From NCBI RefSeq assembly GCF_003992255.1, contig NZ_RQVA01000012.1:1-59960 (forward strand): a stretch of DNA of 59,960 bases, in the 5' to 3' direction. This document shows, one piece after another, positions 29,801-35,196 of this stretch; the first letter of the stretch is position 1, and each line of letters begins with the position of its first letter. The position numbers were made by a program, and so were the translations under genes. This stretch comes from F0422 sp003992255. Its GTDB lineage: Bacteria > Bacillota > Negativicutes > Veillonellales > Veillonellaceae. The notes under the pieces were generated by a model. It made no database searches, was not told the origin of the DNA, and saw only the letters and a list, made by a program, of their open reading frames with translations.

Positions 29801-32614
29801 TGCTAACGCATTCCAATAGTATGCTTTAGCCTCCTTACCAATAGCCACGCCAGCATTACCATTACTACCTTCACTCCAAGCTTGCGCACTATCACCAATG
29901 GCCACACCGTGGTCAACGTTTGCATAGGCATTAGGACCCATAGCTACTGATTTTTGACCATTCGCATAGGCATATACACCTAGTGCTAATGCATTGGTAC
30001 CTGTGGCTGTATCATTATCGAAGTTGGATTTAATTTTAACGACTTTATTATTACTTTTTGTTCCTAATGGATCATTGATATCTGGATAATCCGTTGCAGC
30101 TTTATTCGATGCTCCTGCAATAGATAGGAAGTGGGCAGATTTATCTGTCCAGTCACGTAACTGTGCAACAGTAACCGCATCAGTGTCCAACGCACCTGGT
30201 GCTACGTTGACGATACGACGAAGACCACGTCGACCTGTAGACCTACCATTCGCATCTTTCTCATCCCAACCACCGACAGATACATAACCTGCCGTAACAC
30301 TATCTAATTTTTTTAACTTATCACCCAAGGTAGAGCCTTGCGGTAAATACGGGGCGATAGATAAACCATGCTTATTGCTATCGGATGCGCTACTACTAAA
30401 GTTAGATTCCCGCGTATTTGGATTTCCCCAGTAATGCGTATTGGAACGGTAACCCAAGGCAACAGAGTTTTCAAAATCAGCTGTCGCCAAACGGCCCAAT
30501 GCTGTGGAAGATGATTTTGTAACTGCTGCCAAATCACCTACTGCCAAAGAACTGGTAGCACCTTCTGCAATTCGAGCCCGTGTACCGAAGGCAATACTGT
30601 TCGGTGTATTATTTGCAACATTCGCATTATAACCGACCGCCATAGAGTTCAAGGAGTTATCACCAATGCTTGCACTACTACCAAGAGCTACGGTGTTACC
30701 CGCATCGGTACCGATATTAACATTCGCACCTAACCCAGTAGCATTCATGGAACCATACCCTACCTTAGCACGTACCCCTAACCCGATAGAGGACACGCTG
30801 CGGATATCTGTACCATAACCCATAGCAACACTGTTATCACCCATAACACGGCTACCAGGACCCATGCCAATCGCACCTGCCCCAAACACTTGGGACTGCG
30901 TACCAATAGCAATGGAGTTTTCTTTCCGTACTTGTGCCCCTACACCAACAGCAATAGAGTTAGCGGAGTTCTCACTTACATAGGATAAGGAACCAATACC
31001 GATACCACTTAAGGAATCTACTACGGAACCAGAACCTTCGGCAATGGCTGATGTCCCTTTGGCAGACGCATAGTAACCGATCGCAATGGCATTGTCACCG
31101 CTCTTTTTAGATTTTTGTACAGTTTGTGTATTGCCATCCTCATCTTTTGTAGTTAAGTATACACCATCTAGCTTTTCAACTGTTAATTTGTTTGTTGCAT
31201 TCTTATCTTCAACGGCGTCTACCACACTTTTAATGGTATTACCCACTGTATTCCAACCTTGATGCGATACTTGGCCACCATCTACAAGAGCCATTGCATT
31301 CACATCTGTCAACGTGATAGCATCCACGTCTGCTTTAGCATTGTCCATAGCGGTTTTGGCAGCAGCAATAGCCGCCTCTGAAGCTCTAGCATCGATTTTT
31401 GCATAATACTCACGTGCTTTATTTTGATACGTCTCTAATGCCGCTAATTGTGTTTCTGAATAATTCCCTAATTTGCTACGCACCGCTTGACGCAATGGGT
31501 TCGTTGCACTATGACCATCTGCTGCAGCGATATTATTTGCAATGCTCGCATTGGCATACGTTTTGTAACCGAAAGCCAAGGAACCTTTACCTACGGCTTT
31601 CGCACTATAACCATAGGACATAGCACCATCATCGGTAGATTCATTTCGGTTACCTACCGCCAAGGATTGAGGCGCGAAGGAACGACTTTGTTCACCGATC
31701 GCAACGGCACCCTTTGCATTCTCTGCTGTGTAAGCACGAAGACCCATGGCTGTAGAACCTTCACCGAAGGCATAGGACAAAGTACCAATCGCTGTGGAAC
31801 CATCTTTATAGGCAATGGAACGAGAACCGATCGCGATGGCACCAACACCACCAGCGTAGGTAGGGCTATACATCTCTGTACCATCTGATAAATAGGAACG
31901 ATTAAAATCTGACCAAGACGTTAATTTAAAAGGTCCCTTGGCATCATTTTCAGAAGAGTACCATTTACCTTCTCTAAACAGTTTGGCAACAGCCGGATCG
32001 TTGCTTTCACCATTACCGAATATACCTTTTAAGGTCTCCCTACTCAAGGAGTCCTTATATTTTGTGGAAATATCGTCATTACCGATGGCGATAGAGGAGT
32101 CCCCTGCGGCATACACGTCATTACCGACAGCCGTCGCCTGTTTCACAGCAAACGTGTTACTACCGATCGCCGTACCTTGGCCACCTGCTACATGGGCGTT
32201 ATTACCAACGGCAGTAAATTTTTCCTCTCTGGCACCCTCAACAATACCATGCGCATAAGAGCCGGCACCAATGATAACAGAGTTCTTCGCCGTACGGTTC
32301 AAGTCACCATAGACATTACCATTTCTAATCGGCGCGAATACAACAGAATTACGTGGTAAATGAATATTGCCATTGCCATTAGAATAACTGGAAGCCCCCG
32401 TAGCACCTGAATCAAGGTCCGTTTCCACATAAATAATCGCTTGTGCTGGTGGCGCAAAAAATCCAATACCACCAGTGATCAAGAACGCAATAACTGCCCC
32501 CTTGCTGTACATCCCTTTGTCTTTTAACACACGTTTTAGAAAACGCTCGCACTCTTTAAATTCAAAGCTTTTTCCCATAAGCCTTACCCTTTCTGCTTTT
32601 ACAAGCAAACTCAT
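14816..32614 (-). CDS. Giant YadA-type trimeric autotransporter adhesin (5,932 aa)
   Basis: Signal peptide about residues 1-59 (cleavage after PPAQA); it lacks an ESPR extension. Residues about 60-1430 are a head of YadA-like repeats of the AIGxxAxAxG type broken by necks (VNDNDAVTVKQLK). Residues about 1430-5790 are the stalk, with nine copies of a module containing LNGKDLTSKVNALRNGEAG spaced about 1.2 kb apart (roughly 27.1, 25.8, 24.6, 23.2, 22.0, 20.7, 19.5, 18.3 and 17.5 kb) plus short GxDGRDGKxG collagen-like runs. The barrel anchor is about 5798-5856 (YDPLKKSQVMAGVG ... NAGVTYRFG). A further coiled coil with repeated ADNEQVK heptads (about 5870-5932) follows. Such proteins trimerise and mediate adhesion and coaggregation. 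A second start at 32578 (MGKSFEFKECERF) is possible and may be the true one. The gene is long but open throughout. Confidence 0.93.
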   Translation of the reverse strand: MSLLVKAERVRLMGKSFEFKECERFLKRVLKDKGMYSKGAVIAFLITGGIGFFAPPAQAIIYVETDLDSGATGASSYSNGNGNIHLPRNSVVFAPIRNGNVYGDLNRTAKNSVIIGAGSYAHGIVEGAREEKFTAVGNNAHVAGGQGTAIGSNTFAVKQATAVGNDVYAAGDSSIAIGNDDISTKYKDSLSRETLKGIFGNGESNDPAVAKLFREGKWYSSENDAKGPFKLTSWSDFNRSYLSDGTEMYSPTYAGGVGAIAIGSRSIAYKDGSTAIGTLSYAFGEGSTAMGLRAYTAENAKGAVAIGEQSRSFAPQSLAVGNRNESTDDGAMSYGYSAKAVGKGSLAFGYKTYANASIANNIAAADGHSATNPLRQAVRSKLGNYSETQLAALETYQNKAREYYAKIDARASEAAIAAAKTAMDNAKADVDAITLTDVNAMALVDGGQVSHQGWNTVGNTIKSVVDAVEDKNATNKLTVEKLDGVYLTTKDEDGNTQTVQKSKKSGDNAIAIGYYASAKGTSAIAEGSGSVVDSLSGIGIGSLSYVSENSANSIAVGVGAQVRKENSIAIGTQSQVFGAGAIGMGPGSRVMGDNSVAMGYGTDIRSVSSIGLGVRAKVGYGSMNATGLGANVNIGTDAGNTVALGSSASIGDNSLNSMAVGYNANVANNTPNSIAFGTRARIAEGATSSLAVGDLAAVTKSSSTALGRLATADFENSVALGYRSNTHYWGNPNTRESNFSSSASDSNKHGLSIAPYLPQGSTLGDKLKKLDSVTAGYVSVGGWDEKDANGRSTGRRGLRRIVNVAPGALDTDAVTVAQLRDWTDKSAHFLSIAGASNKAATDYPDINDPLGTKSNNKVVKIKSNFDNDTATGTNALALGVYAYANGQKSVAMGPNAYANVDHGVAIGDSAQAWSEGSNGNAGVAIGKEAKAYYWNALALGTNARVSGSHSLAFGPNARVGVVKTVDAATGNVTNKGTMVNDGIAIGRDTAIDGTGSIALGAASNVTTATNAVAIGTSAQVLAGKGADNKAVQATGAVALGSNASVTGSQYSVALGLNSSVVQDDTKEKTRAAFTNEEINDPGNGVVSVGNNTTVKRRIINVASGVNDNDAVTVKQLKAVAPKYYSVNTTEADNRTVNSVNDVKSNVNNDGATGAGAVAVGSYTRATGNYSSAIGRDVITSAQLSTGIGTNVTVSGDKSVGIGNNVEVSNHSAVAIGLEAKSDHARGIAVGYKVNVNESDTFAGGSEVNVTGYGSVGIGKKVETRANNAVGIGASTNALGSESIALGYAAYTGYTTTENIANPPAGGPTTRTVYNGATEGVAIGKEAVVESNYAIAIGGNAKVKRDGTKDAESSVAIGAGAKVTGAKYSVALGLNSEVNASDTATKTTAAFSGESNDDPSNGVVSVGKSGKYRRILNVAGGVNDNDAVNVKQLKQAAWGLKTQSGTAAATGVTPDANGKVTLKAGNNVTIDNANGVVTVNATGIQSVSSGNANALNVTTTNGAVTITPNLAGTITGTGNDANKLVTAGVVNTALNAKANVSDLAAKLDKTAELHVRAGDYTVANNGEVSLIQEDASGTQNSSKGFKIKGLATKGDITNINTTLAGKADKSYVDTQIGTVSNLGYKAAGETAKQVAVGTGLTFTPGTGTVGATGTTAATTNAVTTKTGIAISTAANGVVNIGLDAATRSAIDNAATKSYVDTKFGNTADKNLSNLNTAGEEKVKDLAAAAVKVAAGKNVAVTPKTTNHVTTYTVDAIDTKVAAGEGLEVTGGTEDTNKVRAYTVGLSADTKAKLAKVDNLVNTVGTIGADGRDGKAGTGKDPKAADAAAGDKGLTGKDGLNGKDLTSKVNALRNGEAGTVVYTDENGNRLVKANDGNYYPATAVDKDGNVLNNTPAATTVQARLVNPDGTTTGGTTKLSNIADGEIAAGSTDAINGGQLHSKLAEKADKADITTINNTLAGKVDKSSELHVKADTYKVGDDGVVTVKQEDGTGAEATDKQFKISGLATKTDINNINTELGQKANASDLNTLAEKTLTFSGDTGTDATRKLGTTLAVKGAANFTPAATATPGVNIQVASDPTNGLTVSLADTLTNMKGISGNGKDPLVIKNGDQSITITPTTAAETRPEGTVTKPAQVGKVDFGNSKVTSSATPTEANDLVNKGYLEKAIEDVNSVATGNAKLGYKANAETDIKKVAVGTGLHFKSGTGTIGATGADAATPKTGIAISTEENGVVNIGLDEATRKVLDNAAKLGDTAVDGRDGKPGTGDNAGMGKDGLTKEDGLNGKDLTSKVNALRNGEAGTVVYTDENGKRVVKANDGKWYPAEKVDAKGNKLDGATEVATPQARLVNPDGTTTGGTTKLSNIADGEIAAGSHDAVTGGQLFTKLAEKADKSVVDNLTTKVNTNTTDIAGLKTTVDKAITFKGDDNQGVERKLDTTLTVKGAANFDPTGTNPATAAGVNIRVEKDTTTNANGLVVKLADTLTGMKGISGNGTNDLVIKNGDTVVTVKPGTNGAKGDVDFGGSKLTNIGTPGANTDAANKSYVDTQVGNAADKNLSNLNTAGEEKVKDLAAAAVKVAAGKNVAVTPKTTNHVTTYTVDAIDTKVAAGEGLEVTGGTEDTNKVRAYTVGLSADTKAKLAKVDNLANTVGTIGADGRDGKAGTGKAPEATDATAGDKGLTGKDGLNGKDLTSKVNALRNGEAGTVVYTDENGNRLAKANDGNYYPATAVDKDGNVLNNTPAATTVQARLVNPNGTTTGGTTKLSNIADGEIKEGSTDAINGGQLHSKLAEKADKADITTINNTLAGKVDKSSELHVKADTYAVGDDGVVTVKQEDGTGAEATGKEFKISGLATKTDITNINNSLNDKANISDLNSLKTNPITFTGDDAQAVTRALGTTLTVKGAANFDPTGTNPATTAGVNIRVEKDPTTNANGLVVKLADTLTNMKGISGNGADPLTIKNGDNTVITVKPGANGAKGDVDFGGSKLTNVGAPGANTDAANKFYVDEAIKAVNQTAAGNANLGYKANAEEAKTVAVTTGLHFKSGTGTVGATGADATTTNAATTKTGIAISTEENGVVNIGLDETTRKVLDNAAKLGDTAVDGRDGKPGTGDNAGMGKDGLTKADGLNGKDLTSKVNALRNGEAGSVVYTDDQGNRVVKADDGKWYNAKAVDENGKLKSADQLPQGVTADEVKTPQARLVNPDGTTTGGTTVFNNVASAILAAAADGAKPTFLDNLNTAAGDAKTKNVAVNVSDLNSTATEIIAKGLTFQGNDAQDIKKQLGETLHIVGEGTVPATTTTAANNIRTKKTNDGKLEIGLAKDLVGITSVTNAATSDGAGTKLALDGDSLTITNTQPLPEGAAPGTAPTVTTVTIGKDGINAGNKVISNVATPAVGTDAANKDYVDTQVGNAANKDLSNLNDAGINKVKDLAAAAVKVAAGKNTKVTADDSTPNTTTYVVDANDTVVTSTDTALAVTGGEVAGDNVRTYKLALSKATKDTLAKVDTLANTVGTIGADGRDGKAGTGKDPKATDAAAGDKGLTGQDGLNGKDLTSKVNALRNGEAGTVVYTDENGNRLVKANDGNYYPATAVDKDGNVLNNAQPATTVQARLVNPDGSATTAEGAAGTKLSNIANGTIADKSKDAVNGGQLHTAKQELATALGGNATVTNGVLTGPTYEITKDDGTNGKDSVNNVGAAIDKLDTRINTVKGLATQPLTFTGDDGQAVKRELGTTLTVKGAKNFTPSATTPVTEAGVNIRVEKDTTTNANGLVVKLADTLTNMKGITGNGKDPLVIQNGDQSITITPTTAAETSPDGAVTKPAQVGKVDFGNSKITSSATPTETNDLVNKGYLEKAIENVNNVATGNASLGYKANTEDAKSVNVNTGLHFKSGTGTIDATGTGAATTNAATTKTGIAISTEENGVVNIGLDAATRKVIDSAAKLGNTATDGRDGKAGTGKDPKATDAVAGDKGLTGQDGLNGKDLTSKVNALRNGEAGTVVYTDDKGNRVVKANDGNYYKADDVKADGTVKTADENGGKAPEVVTAPQARLVNPDGTTTTADTATGTKLSNIANGTIADKSKDAVNGGQLHTAKQEMANALGGNAGVDANGALTQPTYSITKDDATGGTDTVNNVGAAVSKLDTRINTVKEMAAKPLTFTGDDAQDVTRALGTTLTVKGAKNFTPSATTPVTEAGVNIRVEKDTTTNANGLVVKLADTLTNMKGISGNGTDNLVIKNGTNTITVTPGKAEVKDDQGTVTTPADPGKVNFGDATVTVKNLEAPITYRANSVADDKAKSVSLKKGLDFVAGDGTAATATAAKAGLHIETGDDGKVIVGLSDDAKTKLDKVNDIAKAVGANGVDGRDGKAGTGKDPKAADATAGDKGLTGKDGLNGKDLTSKVNALRNGEAGTVVYTDETGNRLVKANDGQYYPATAVDKDGNVLNNTPAATTVEAHLVNPDGTTVGGTTKLSNIADGEITADSKDAINGGQLHTKLAEKADKSDITTINNTLAGKANASDLNTLAEKPLTFSGDTGTNATRKLGETLAVKGAANFTPAATATAGVNIQVASDPTKGLTVSLADTLTEMKGISGNGKDPLTIKNGDNAVITVKPGAAGAKGDVDFGGSKLTNVGTPGVGTDAANKNYVDTKVGEATAAAVGNAKLGYKANAETDVKQVAVGTGLHFKSGTGTIAPTDLAPNTESTTKDTDSKEAKTGIAITTEENGVVNIGLDEATRKVIDNAAKIGNTATDGRDGKAGTGKDPKAADAVAGDKGLTGKDGLNGKDLTSKVNALRNGEAGTVVYTDDQGNRLVKANDGKWYNAKAVTDKGELKSADQLPQGVTATPVDAPQARLVNPDGSTTTATKLSNIADGTIGENSKDAINGGQLHTALAGKANISLDNLSNEGENKVKDLAAAAVKVAAGKNTKVTVDDSTPNTTTYVVDANDTIVTSTDTALTVTGGEVAGDNVRTYKLGLSQATKDTLAKVADIAKAVGADGANGIDGRDGKPGTGDNAGMGKDGLTGADGLNGKDLTTKVNALRNGEAGTVVYTDDKGNRVVKASDGKWYPADKVKADGTKADDAVEVKTPQARLVNPDGSTTGGTTVINNVASAIPAAPKDNANSPFLDRLNTAAGDVNTKHAAVNVSDLNNTAKDIIAKGLTFQGDDVKDVTRALGTTLTVKGATNFTPAADATAGVNIRVEKDTTAGANGLVVKLADTLTDMKGISGNGKDNLVIKNGTNTITVTPGKAAEGDKKATPGTVNFGDATVTVKDLDAPITYRTNGDADEKAKTVSLKQGLDFVTGDGTTNTAESAKPGLNIVTGENGKVIIGLSDDAATKLGKVDGIAAKVDAVEKALDNKADKSTVEDLANKLADKADKATVKDLADKVDGKADKSTVADLAKTVDGKADKSELDKKADKGEVTALANKAMTFTGNKADETVDRKLGETLHLVGTNNITVEKDANKDDTLNVKLASTLTGMESITTKAVDGLSNTTWDPTKVASAEEAKAKPDSDAAKERSKAATQGQLKDVADRVSKGRVFTADTKDGKDPLKAEVGLGDTLAIQGGATGELTDKNIGVELAPAKDGKPATMTVKLAKDLNMADGKSKYDRYLPEFEKTDKGLLKLDAKGNPIPKKDKDGNVILQKDGNGNPIVNSSTVVNGNGTTYTVNNLLSDGKVQVDNANKPVAGLVTTTTAAGTRYEERLTTEDGHVIFKQDDNTKELKPVLKTVSVVDSRGIRIGSNDKPVVSLTKDGLDNGGNTISNVAPGVYESDAATVGQLNAATNTVTAKVNEAGAHAAALAAMNPLSYDPLKKSQVMAGVGAYKGNKALALGVAHYANEDTMFNVGVSVGGGSNMMNAGVTYRFGGEDSMIPERYKGGPISSVYILQDEVSALKAENAQVKADNEQVKADNARMKENYEKVMQDNEEMKAQIKMLMAHMGIK

Positions 32615-32959
32615 TCATCACTACCCTACTCTACCGTCACAGCACACTCCTTGGTACCGTTGTTATGTTATGGTGTAATAATAAACAACATGTATACACA
32701 TAGATATGGATATATACCTTCACGATTACATATATCTGAAATCACATATATATGATTCATAGTGCACTAACCATCTAAATCATTGCACAGTCATAGTACA
32801 TAATTTGCATGAGTATTTGTACACTTATCACATTCCGCGAATTATATTCATCCTATGTTATTTTGAATCTTGAAATAAATATACAGAAAGAGTAATATTT
32901 TCAAATCGATTAATTTAAATCGATATGTCCATATCTTTATGCATACACATTCACTATAT

Positions 32960-32988
32960 ATTATACTAGTTTGCTAGACTTTGTACAA
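32960..32988 (-). promoter_or_regulatory. Predicted promoter of the giant adhesin
   Basis: On the minus strand -35 TTGTAC (32983-32988), 17 bases, -10 TATAAT (32960-32965); start near 32953. This is the best promoter match upstream of the gene and implies a long 5' leader. Confidence 0.6.
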
Positions 32989-33025
32989 CGAATAAAACCT
33001 ACATTTTTGATAAATAAATGCCTTA

Positions 33026-33033
33026 CCCCCCCC
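33026..33033. repeat. Eight-base C homopolymer
   Basis: C x 8 on the plus strand (G x 8 on the adhesin sense strand), immediately upstream of the predicted adhesin promoter. Such tracts can slip during replication. Confidence 0.7.
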
Positions 33034-33308
33034 GTTTTACACATATTGAATATAAATTGTTTTATAGTGTTATTTGCTATTTACTTTTATTCAATTAATT
33101 TTGTTAAAATCGCTTTATTGCGGCAAAGAACTACATTGATGCTTGGCATAATCTATTCGCACTATTTATATAAACTCAGCATCATACTAATTAGCAAACT
33201 AAGCAAAGCACAAGTTTGCAAATGGTACCGTCACAAGCCCCCCTTCCCTGAGGAATACCGTTGTACGTAGTACACTTGTGGCTATCTTTACTGTTTACAT
33301 TTGCTAAT

Positions 33309-33403
33309 ACAAAAGCCCGTAACGAGATATTGTCATCCTACATCAAACTATGCTATACTTGACATAGAAAAAGAAGAGCCATCAACGTGTGCTTGGCGTT
33401 AGG
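33309..33403 (+). repeat. Truncated toxin/antisense module D (95-bp exact duplicate)
   Basis: These 95 bases are identical to 33585-33679. They include the antisense promoter (TTGTCA, then TATACT at 33354-33359) and the first part of the antisense RNA, ending at GGCGTTAGG. There the sequence switches to TGTAGTAGCCTTGTGGC, the linker of the flanking repeat block. The peptide gene and terminator are absent, so a truncated RNA without its target is expected. Confidence 0.75.
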
Positions 33404-33450
33404 TGTAGTAGCCTTGTGGCATTTTTACTGACCAAATTACATAAACCCAA

Positions 33451-33520
33451 GAAGACCGCAATATACCTCCGAAGAAACATCATGAAATGCCGTTTCTGAG
33501 GGGGTGCATTGCGGTCTTTT
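33451..33520. repeat. Intergenic palindrome 7 (GACCGCAAT type)
   Basis: Arms GAAGACCGCAATATACCTCC and GGGGGTGCATTGCGGTCTTTTC with inner GAAAC/GTTTC. T-run on the plus strand. Confidence 0.75.
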
Positions 33521-33641
33521 CACTGAGGAACGCAGTTGTACGTAGCACACTTGTGGCTACCCTAACTACCTAACTCACACTAACACAAAAGCCCGTAACG
33601 AGATATTGTCATCCTACATCAAACTATGCTATACTTGACAT

Positions 33642-33751
33642 AGAAAAAGAAGAGCCATCAACGTGTGCTTGGCGTTAGGCTCATCTCAAACTTGTGAAAT
33701 ATGAAATGCCTAACGTGTAGAGGGGGCAAACCTCTTATCGTTAGGCTTTTT
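33642..33751 (+). ncRNA. Candidate antisense RNA, module E
   Basis: Promoter TTGTCA (33606-33611), 18 bases, TATACT (33630-33635). The terminator pairs GCCTAACG (33708-33715) with CGTTAGGC (33739-33746), has an inner AGAGG/CCTCT stem, and ends TTTTT. It stops seven bases short of the opposite-strand peptide stop codon at 33758, so it covers only the 3' untranslated part of that mRNA. Confidence 0.65.
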
Positions 33752-33757
33752 CATTAA

Positions 33758-33835
33758 TTAGTTAAACCAATCAATGAGTCGTACTATTAATTTTAGAATT
33801 AAAATCAAGATATCGATTTTTCTAAACTTTTTCAT
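33758..33835 (-). CDS. Candidate type I toxin peptide, module E (25 aa)
   Basis: ATG at 33835, stop at 33758. Starts MKKFRKIDILILILKLIV, ends LIDWFN: differs from module A at only a few residues. SD GGGAGGAGGTGG (complement of 33840-33851), with UCCC-UAAU-GGGA forming a hairpin over its 5' edge. Promoter: extended -10 TGCTATAAT (complement of 33901-33909). On the minus strand the mRNA would end at a GAGCC...GGCTC stem followed by TTCTTTTTC (about 33645-33690), that is, inside the antisense gene, so the two RNAs overlap over the whole antisense length. Confidence 0.7.
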   Translation of the reverse strand: MKKFRKIDILILILKLIVRLIDWFN

Positions 33836-34074
33836 AGTACCACCTCCTCCCATTAGGGAAGAGATAAACCTAACAGCACGTTAATGGCTCTTACATTTTT
33901 ATTATAGCACAATCTATTCGTACTGTTTATATAAACTTACTACCATGCCGAACAGCAAACTAAGCAAAGTGCAAGTTTGCAAACGATACCGTCACAAGTA
34001 CCCTTCCCCTTGAGGAACACCGTTAGGTGTAGTAGCCTTGTGGCATTTTTACTGACCAAATTACATAAGTGCAA

Positions 34075-34144
34075 GAAGAGCACGACATGTTCCGAAGCAA
34101 ACCTACCGTAGGATCAGTTTGTGGAGGAATATGTCGTGCTCTTC
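34075..34144. repeat. Intergenic palindrome 8 (GAGCACGAC type)
   Basis: Arms GAAGAGCACGACATGTTCC and GGAATATGTCGTGCTCTTC around CAAACCTACCGTAGGATCAG. Nearly identical to copy 6. Confidence 0.75.
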
Positions 34145-34236
34145 CCTTTATCCTATTTAGTTAAAAAACACCATAGACTTGTATAGCGTTACAAGAGACG
34201 TTGCTATTCTGCAGTAAACTGTGCTATACTTAACTT

Positions 34237-34353
34237 ACAAATAAGAAGAGCCATCAACGTGCGCAGGCGTTAGGCTCATCTCAAAAGAACTAAATTTGAT
34301 GAAGCCTAACGTGTATAAGTGCTAGGAACACTTATCTTTTACGTTAGGCTTTG
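34237..34353 (+). ncRNA. Candidate antisense RNA, module F
   Basis: Promoter TTGCTA (34201-34206), 18 bases, TATACT (34225-34230). The terminator pairs GCCTAACGT (34304-34312) with ACGTTAGGC (34341-34349), then TTTGTC (a weaker T-run than in modules A, C and E). Ends just short of the peptide stop codon at 34360 on the other strand. Confidence 0.6.
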
Positions 34354-34359
34354 TCATTT

Positions 34360-34437
34360 CTAATTAAAGAAATAGTAAAGATCTATAATCAACTTTAAAA
34401 GTTTTATCAATACAGATAACTTTTTAAAAAATTTCAT
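34360..34437 (-). CDS. Candidate type I toxin peptide, module F (25 aa)
   Basis: ATG at 34437, stop at 34360. Starts MKFFKKLSVLIKLLKLII and ends DLYYFFN. Same length as A, C and E but a distinct sequence subtype, shared with module G. SD complement of 34441-34452; extended -10 TGCTATAAT upstream (complement of 34503-34511). The 5' UTR has the same CCC-UAAU-GGG hairpin overlapping the SD. Confidence 0.7.
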   Translation of the reverse strand: MKFFKKLSVLIKLLKLIIDLYYFFN

Positions 34438-34676
34438 AGAACCACCTCCTCCCATTAGGGAAGAGATAAGCCTAACAGCACGTTAATGGCTCTTACATTT
34501 TTATTATAGCACAATCTATTCGTACTGTTTATATAAACTTACTACCATGCCGAACAGCAAACTAAGCAAAGTGCAAGTTTGCAAACGATACCGTCGCAAG
34601 CACCCTTCCCCTGAGGAACGCCGTTAGGTGTAATAGCCTTGTAGCGTCCCTTATTGACCGAATCACATAAACCCAA

Positions 34677-34746
34677 GAAGACCGCAATATACCTCCGAAG
34701 AAATATCATGAAATGCCGTTTCTGAGGGGGTGTATTGCGGTCTTTT
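34677..34746. repeat. Intergenic palindrome 9 (GACCGCAAT type)
   Basis: Arms GAAGACCGCAATATACCTCC and GGGGGTGTATTGCGGTCTTTTC. A 60-codon open frame runs through it but has no SD and is a by-product of the repeat. Confidence 0.75.
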
Positions 34747-34816
34747 CACTGAGGAATGCAGTTGCACGTGGCACATCTTGTGGCACCCTTTACTGCCTAA
34801 ATTAAATAAACGTAAA

Positions 34817-34884
34817 AAAGGCGTGGCATGTTCCTGAGCAAACATTATGAAATACCGTTTGCGAAGGAATGTGCCACGCCTTTC
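34817..34884. repeat. Intergenic palindrome 10 (GGCGTGGC type)
   Basis: Arms AAAGGCGTGGCATGTTCCT and AGGAATGTGCCACGCCTTT with inner CAAAC/GTTTG. Differs from copies 12 and 14 by a compensated pair (GGC/GCC here, GAC/GTC there). Confidence 0.75.
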
Positions 34885-34999
34885 TATTTATTTAGTTAAT
34901 CAATGTTAGCCACAAGATTGCATAGGGCAACCAGAGACGATCTACATAACGTAACAAGAAACGATAGCATTAACGCTGAAAGTATGCTATACTTAACTT

Positions 35000-35112
35000 A
35001 CAAAAAGAAGAGCCATCAACGTGTGCTTGGCGTTAGGCTCATCTCAAAAATTGCTAAAATTTGATGAAGCCTAACGTGTTAAGGTGTGCTAGACCTTATT
35101 CGTTAGGCTTTG
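35000..35112 (+). ncRNA. Candidate antisense RNA, module G
   Basis: -10 TATACT (34988-34993) with a weak -35 (TAGCAT at 34965-34970, 17-base spacer). The terminator pairs GCCTAACG (35069-35076) with CGTTAGGC (35101-35108), has an inner TAAGGT/ACCTTA stem as in module C, and ends TTTGTC. Confidence 0.6.
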
Positions 35113-35118
35113 TCATTT

Positions 35119-35196
35119 CTAATTAAAGAAATGGTAAAGATCTATAATCAATTTTAAAAGCTTTATCAATATAGATAACTTTTTAAAAAATTTCAT
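35119..35196 (-). CDS. Candidate type I toxin peptide, module G (25 aa)
   Basis: ATG at 35196, stop at 35119. Starts MKFFKKLSILIKLLKLII and ends DLYHFFN, two residues different from module F. SD complement of 35201-35212; extended -10 TGCTATAAT (complement of 35263-35271). The F/G pair and the A/E pair look like recent duplicates within two subtypes. Confidence 0.7.
   Translation of the reverse strand: MKFFKKLSILIKLLKLIIDLYHFFN

Larger units (their letters stand above)
32615..33149. other. Long leader and promoter region of the giant adhesin
   Basis: AT-rich, no supported gene. It contains the predicted adhesin promoter (32960-32988), a transcribed leader of about 340-375 bases, and an eight-C tract (33026-33033) about 38 bases upstream of the -35. 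Confidence 0.55.
34513..34967. repeat. Flanking repeat block, copy 1
   Basis: A block of about 430-455 bases running from AATCTATTCGTACTG to CAACCAGAGACGA and a little beyond. It contains a GCAAACT/AGTTTGC hairpin, a linker with GTTAGGTGTAATAGCC, a GACCGC palindrome and a GGCGTG palindrome. Repeated at 35273-35707 and 37523-37947; shorter versions start at 33150 and 33911. Confidence 0.7.

Noticed and set aside
15843..31888. Many long plus-strand open frames opposite the giant adhesin (up to 624 codons)
   Set aside because: They repeat with the stalk modules, have no SD sites, show low-complexity Ser/Val/Pro/Phe composition, and are explained as shadows of a repetitive gene with biased codon use.
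32971..33270. 99-codon plus-strand ORF upstream of the adhesin
   Set aside because: It runs through the eight-C tract, a promoter and the start of a repeat block, with no SD.
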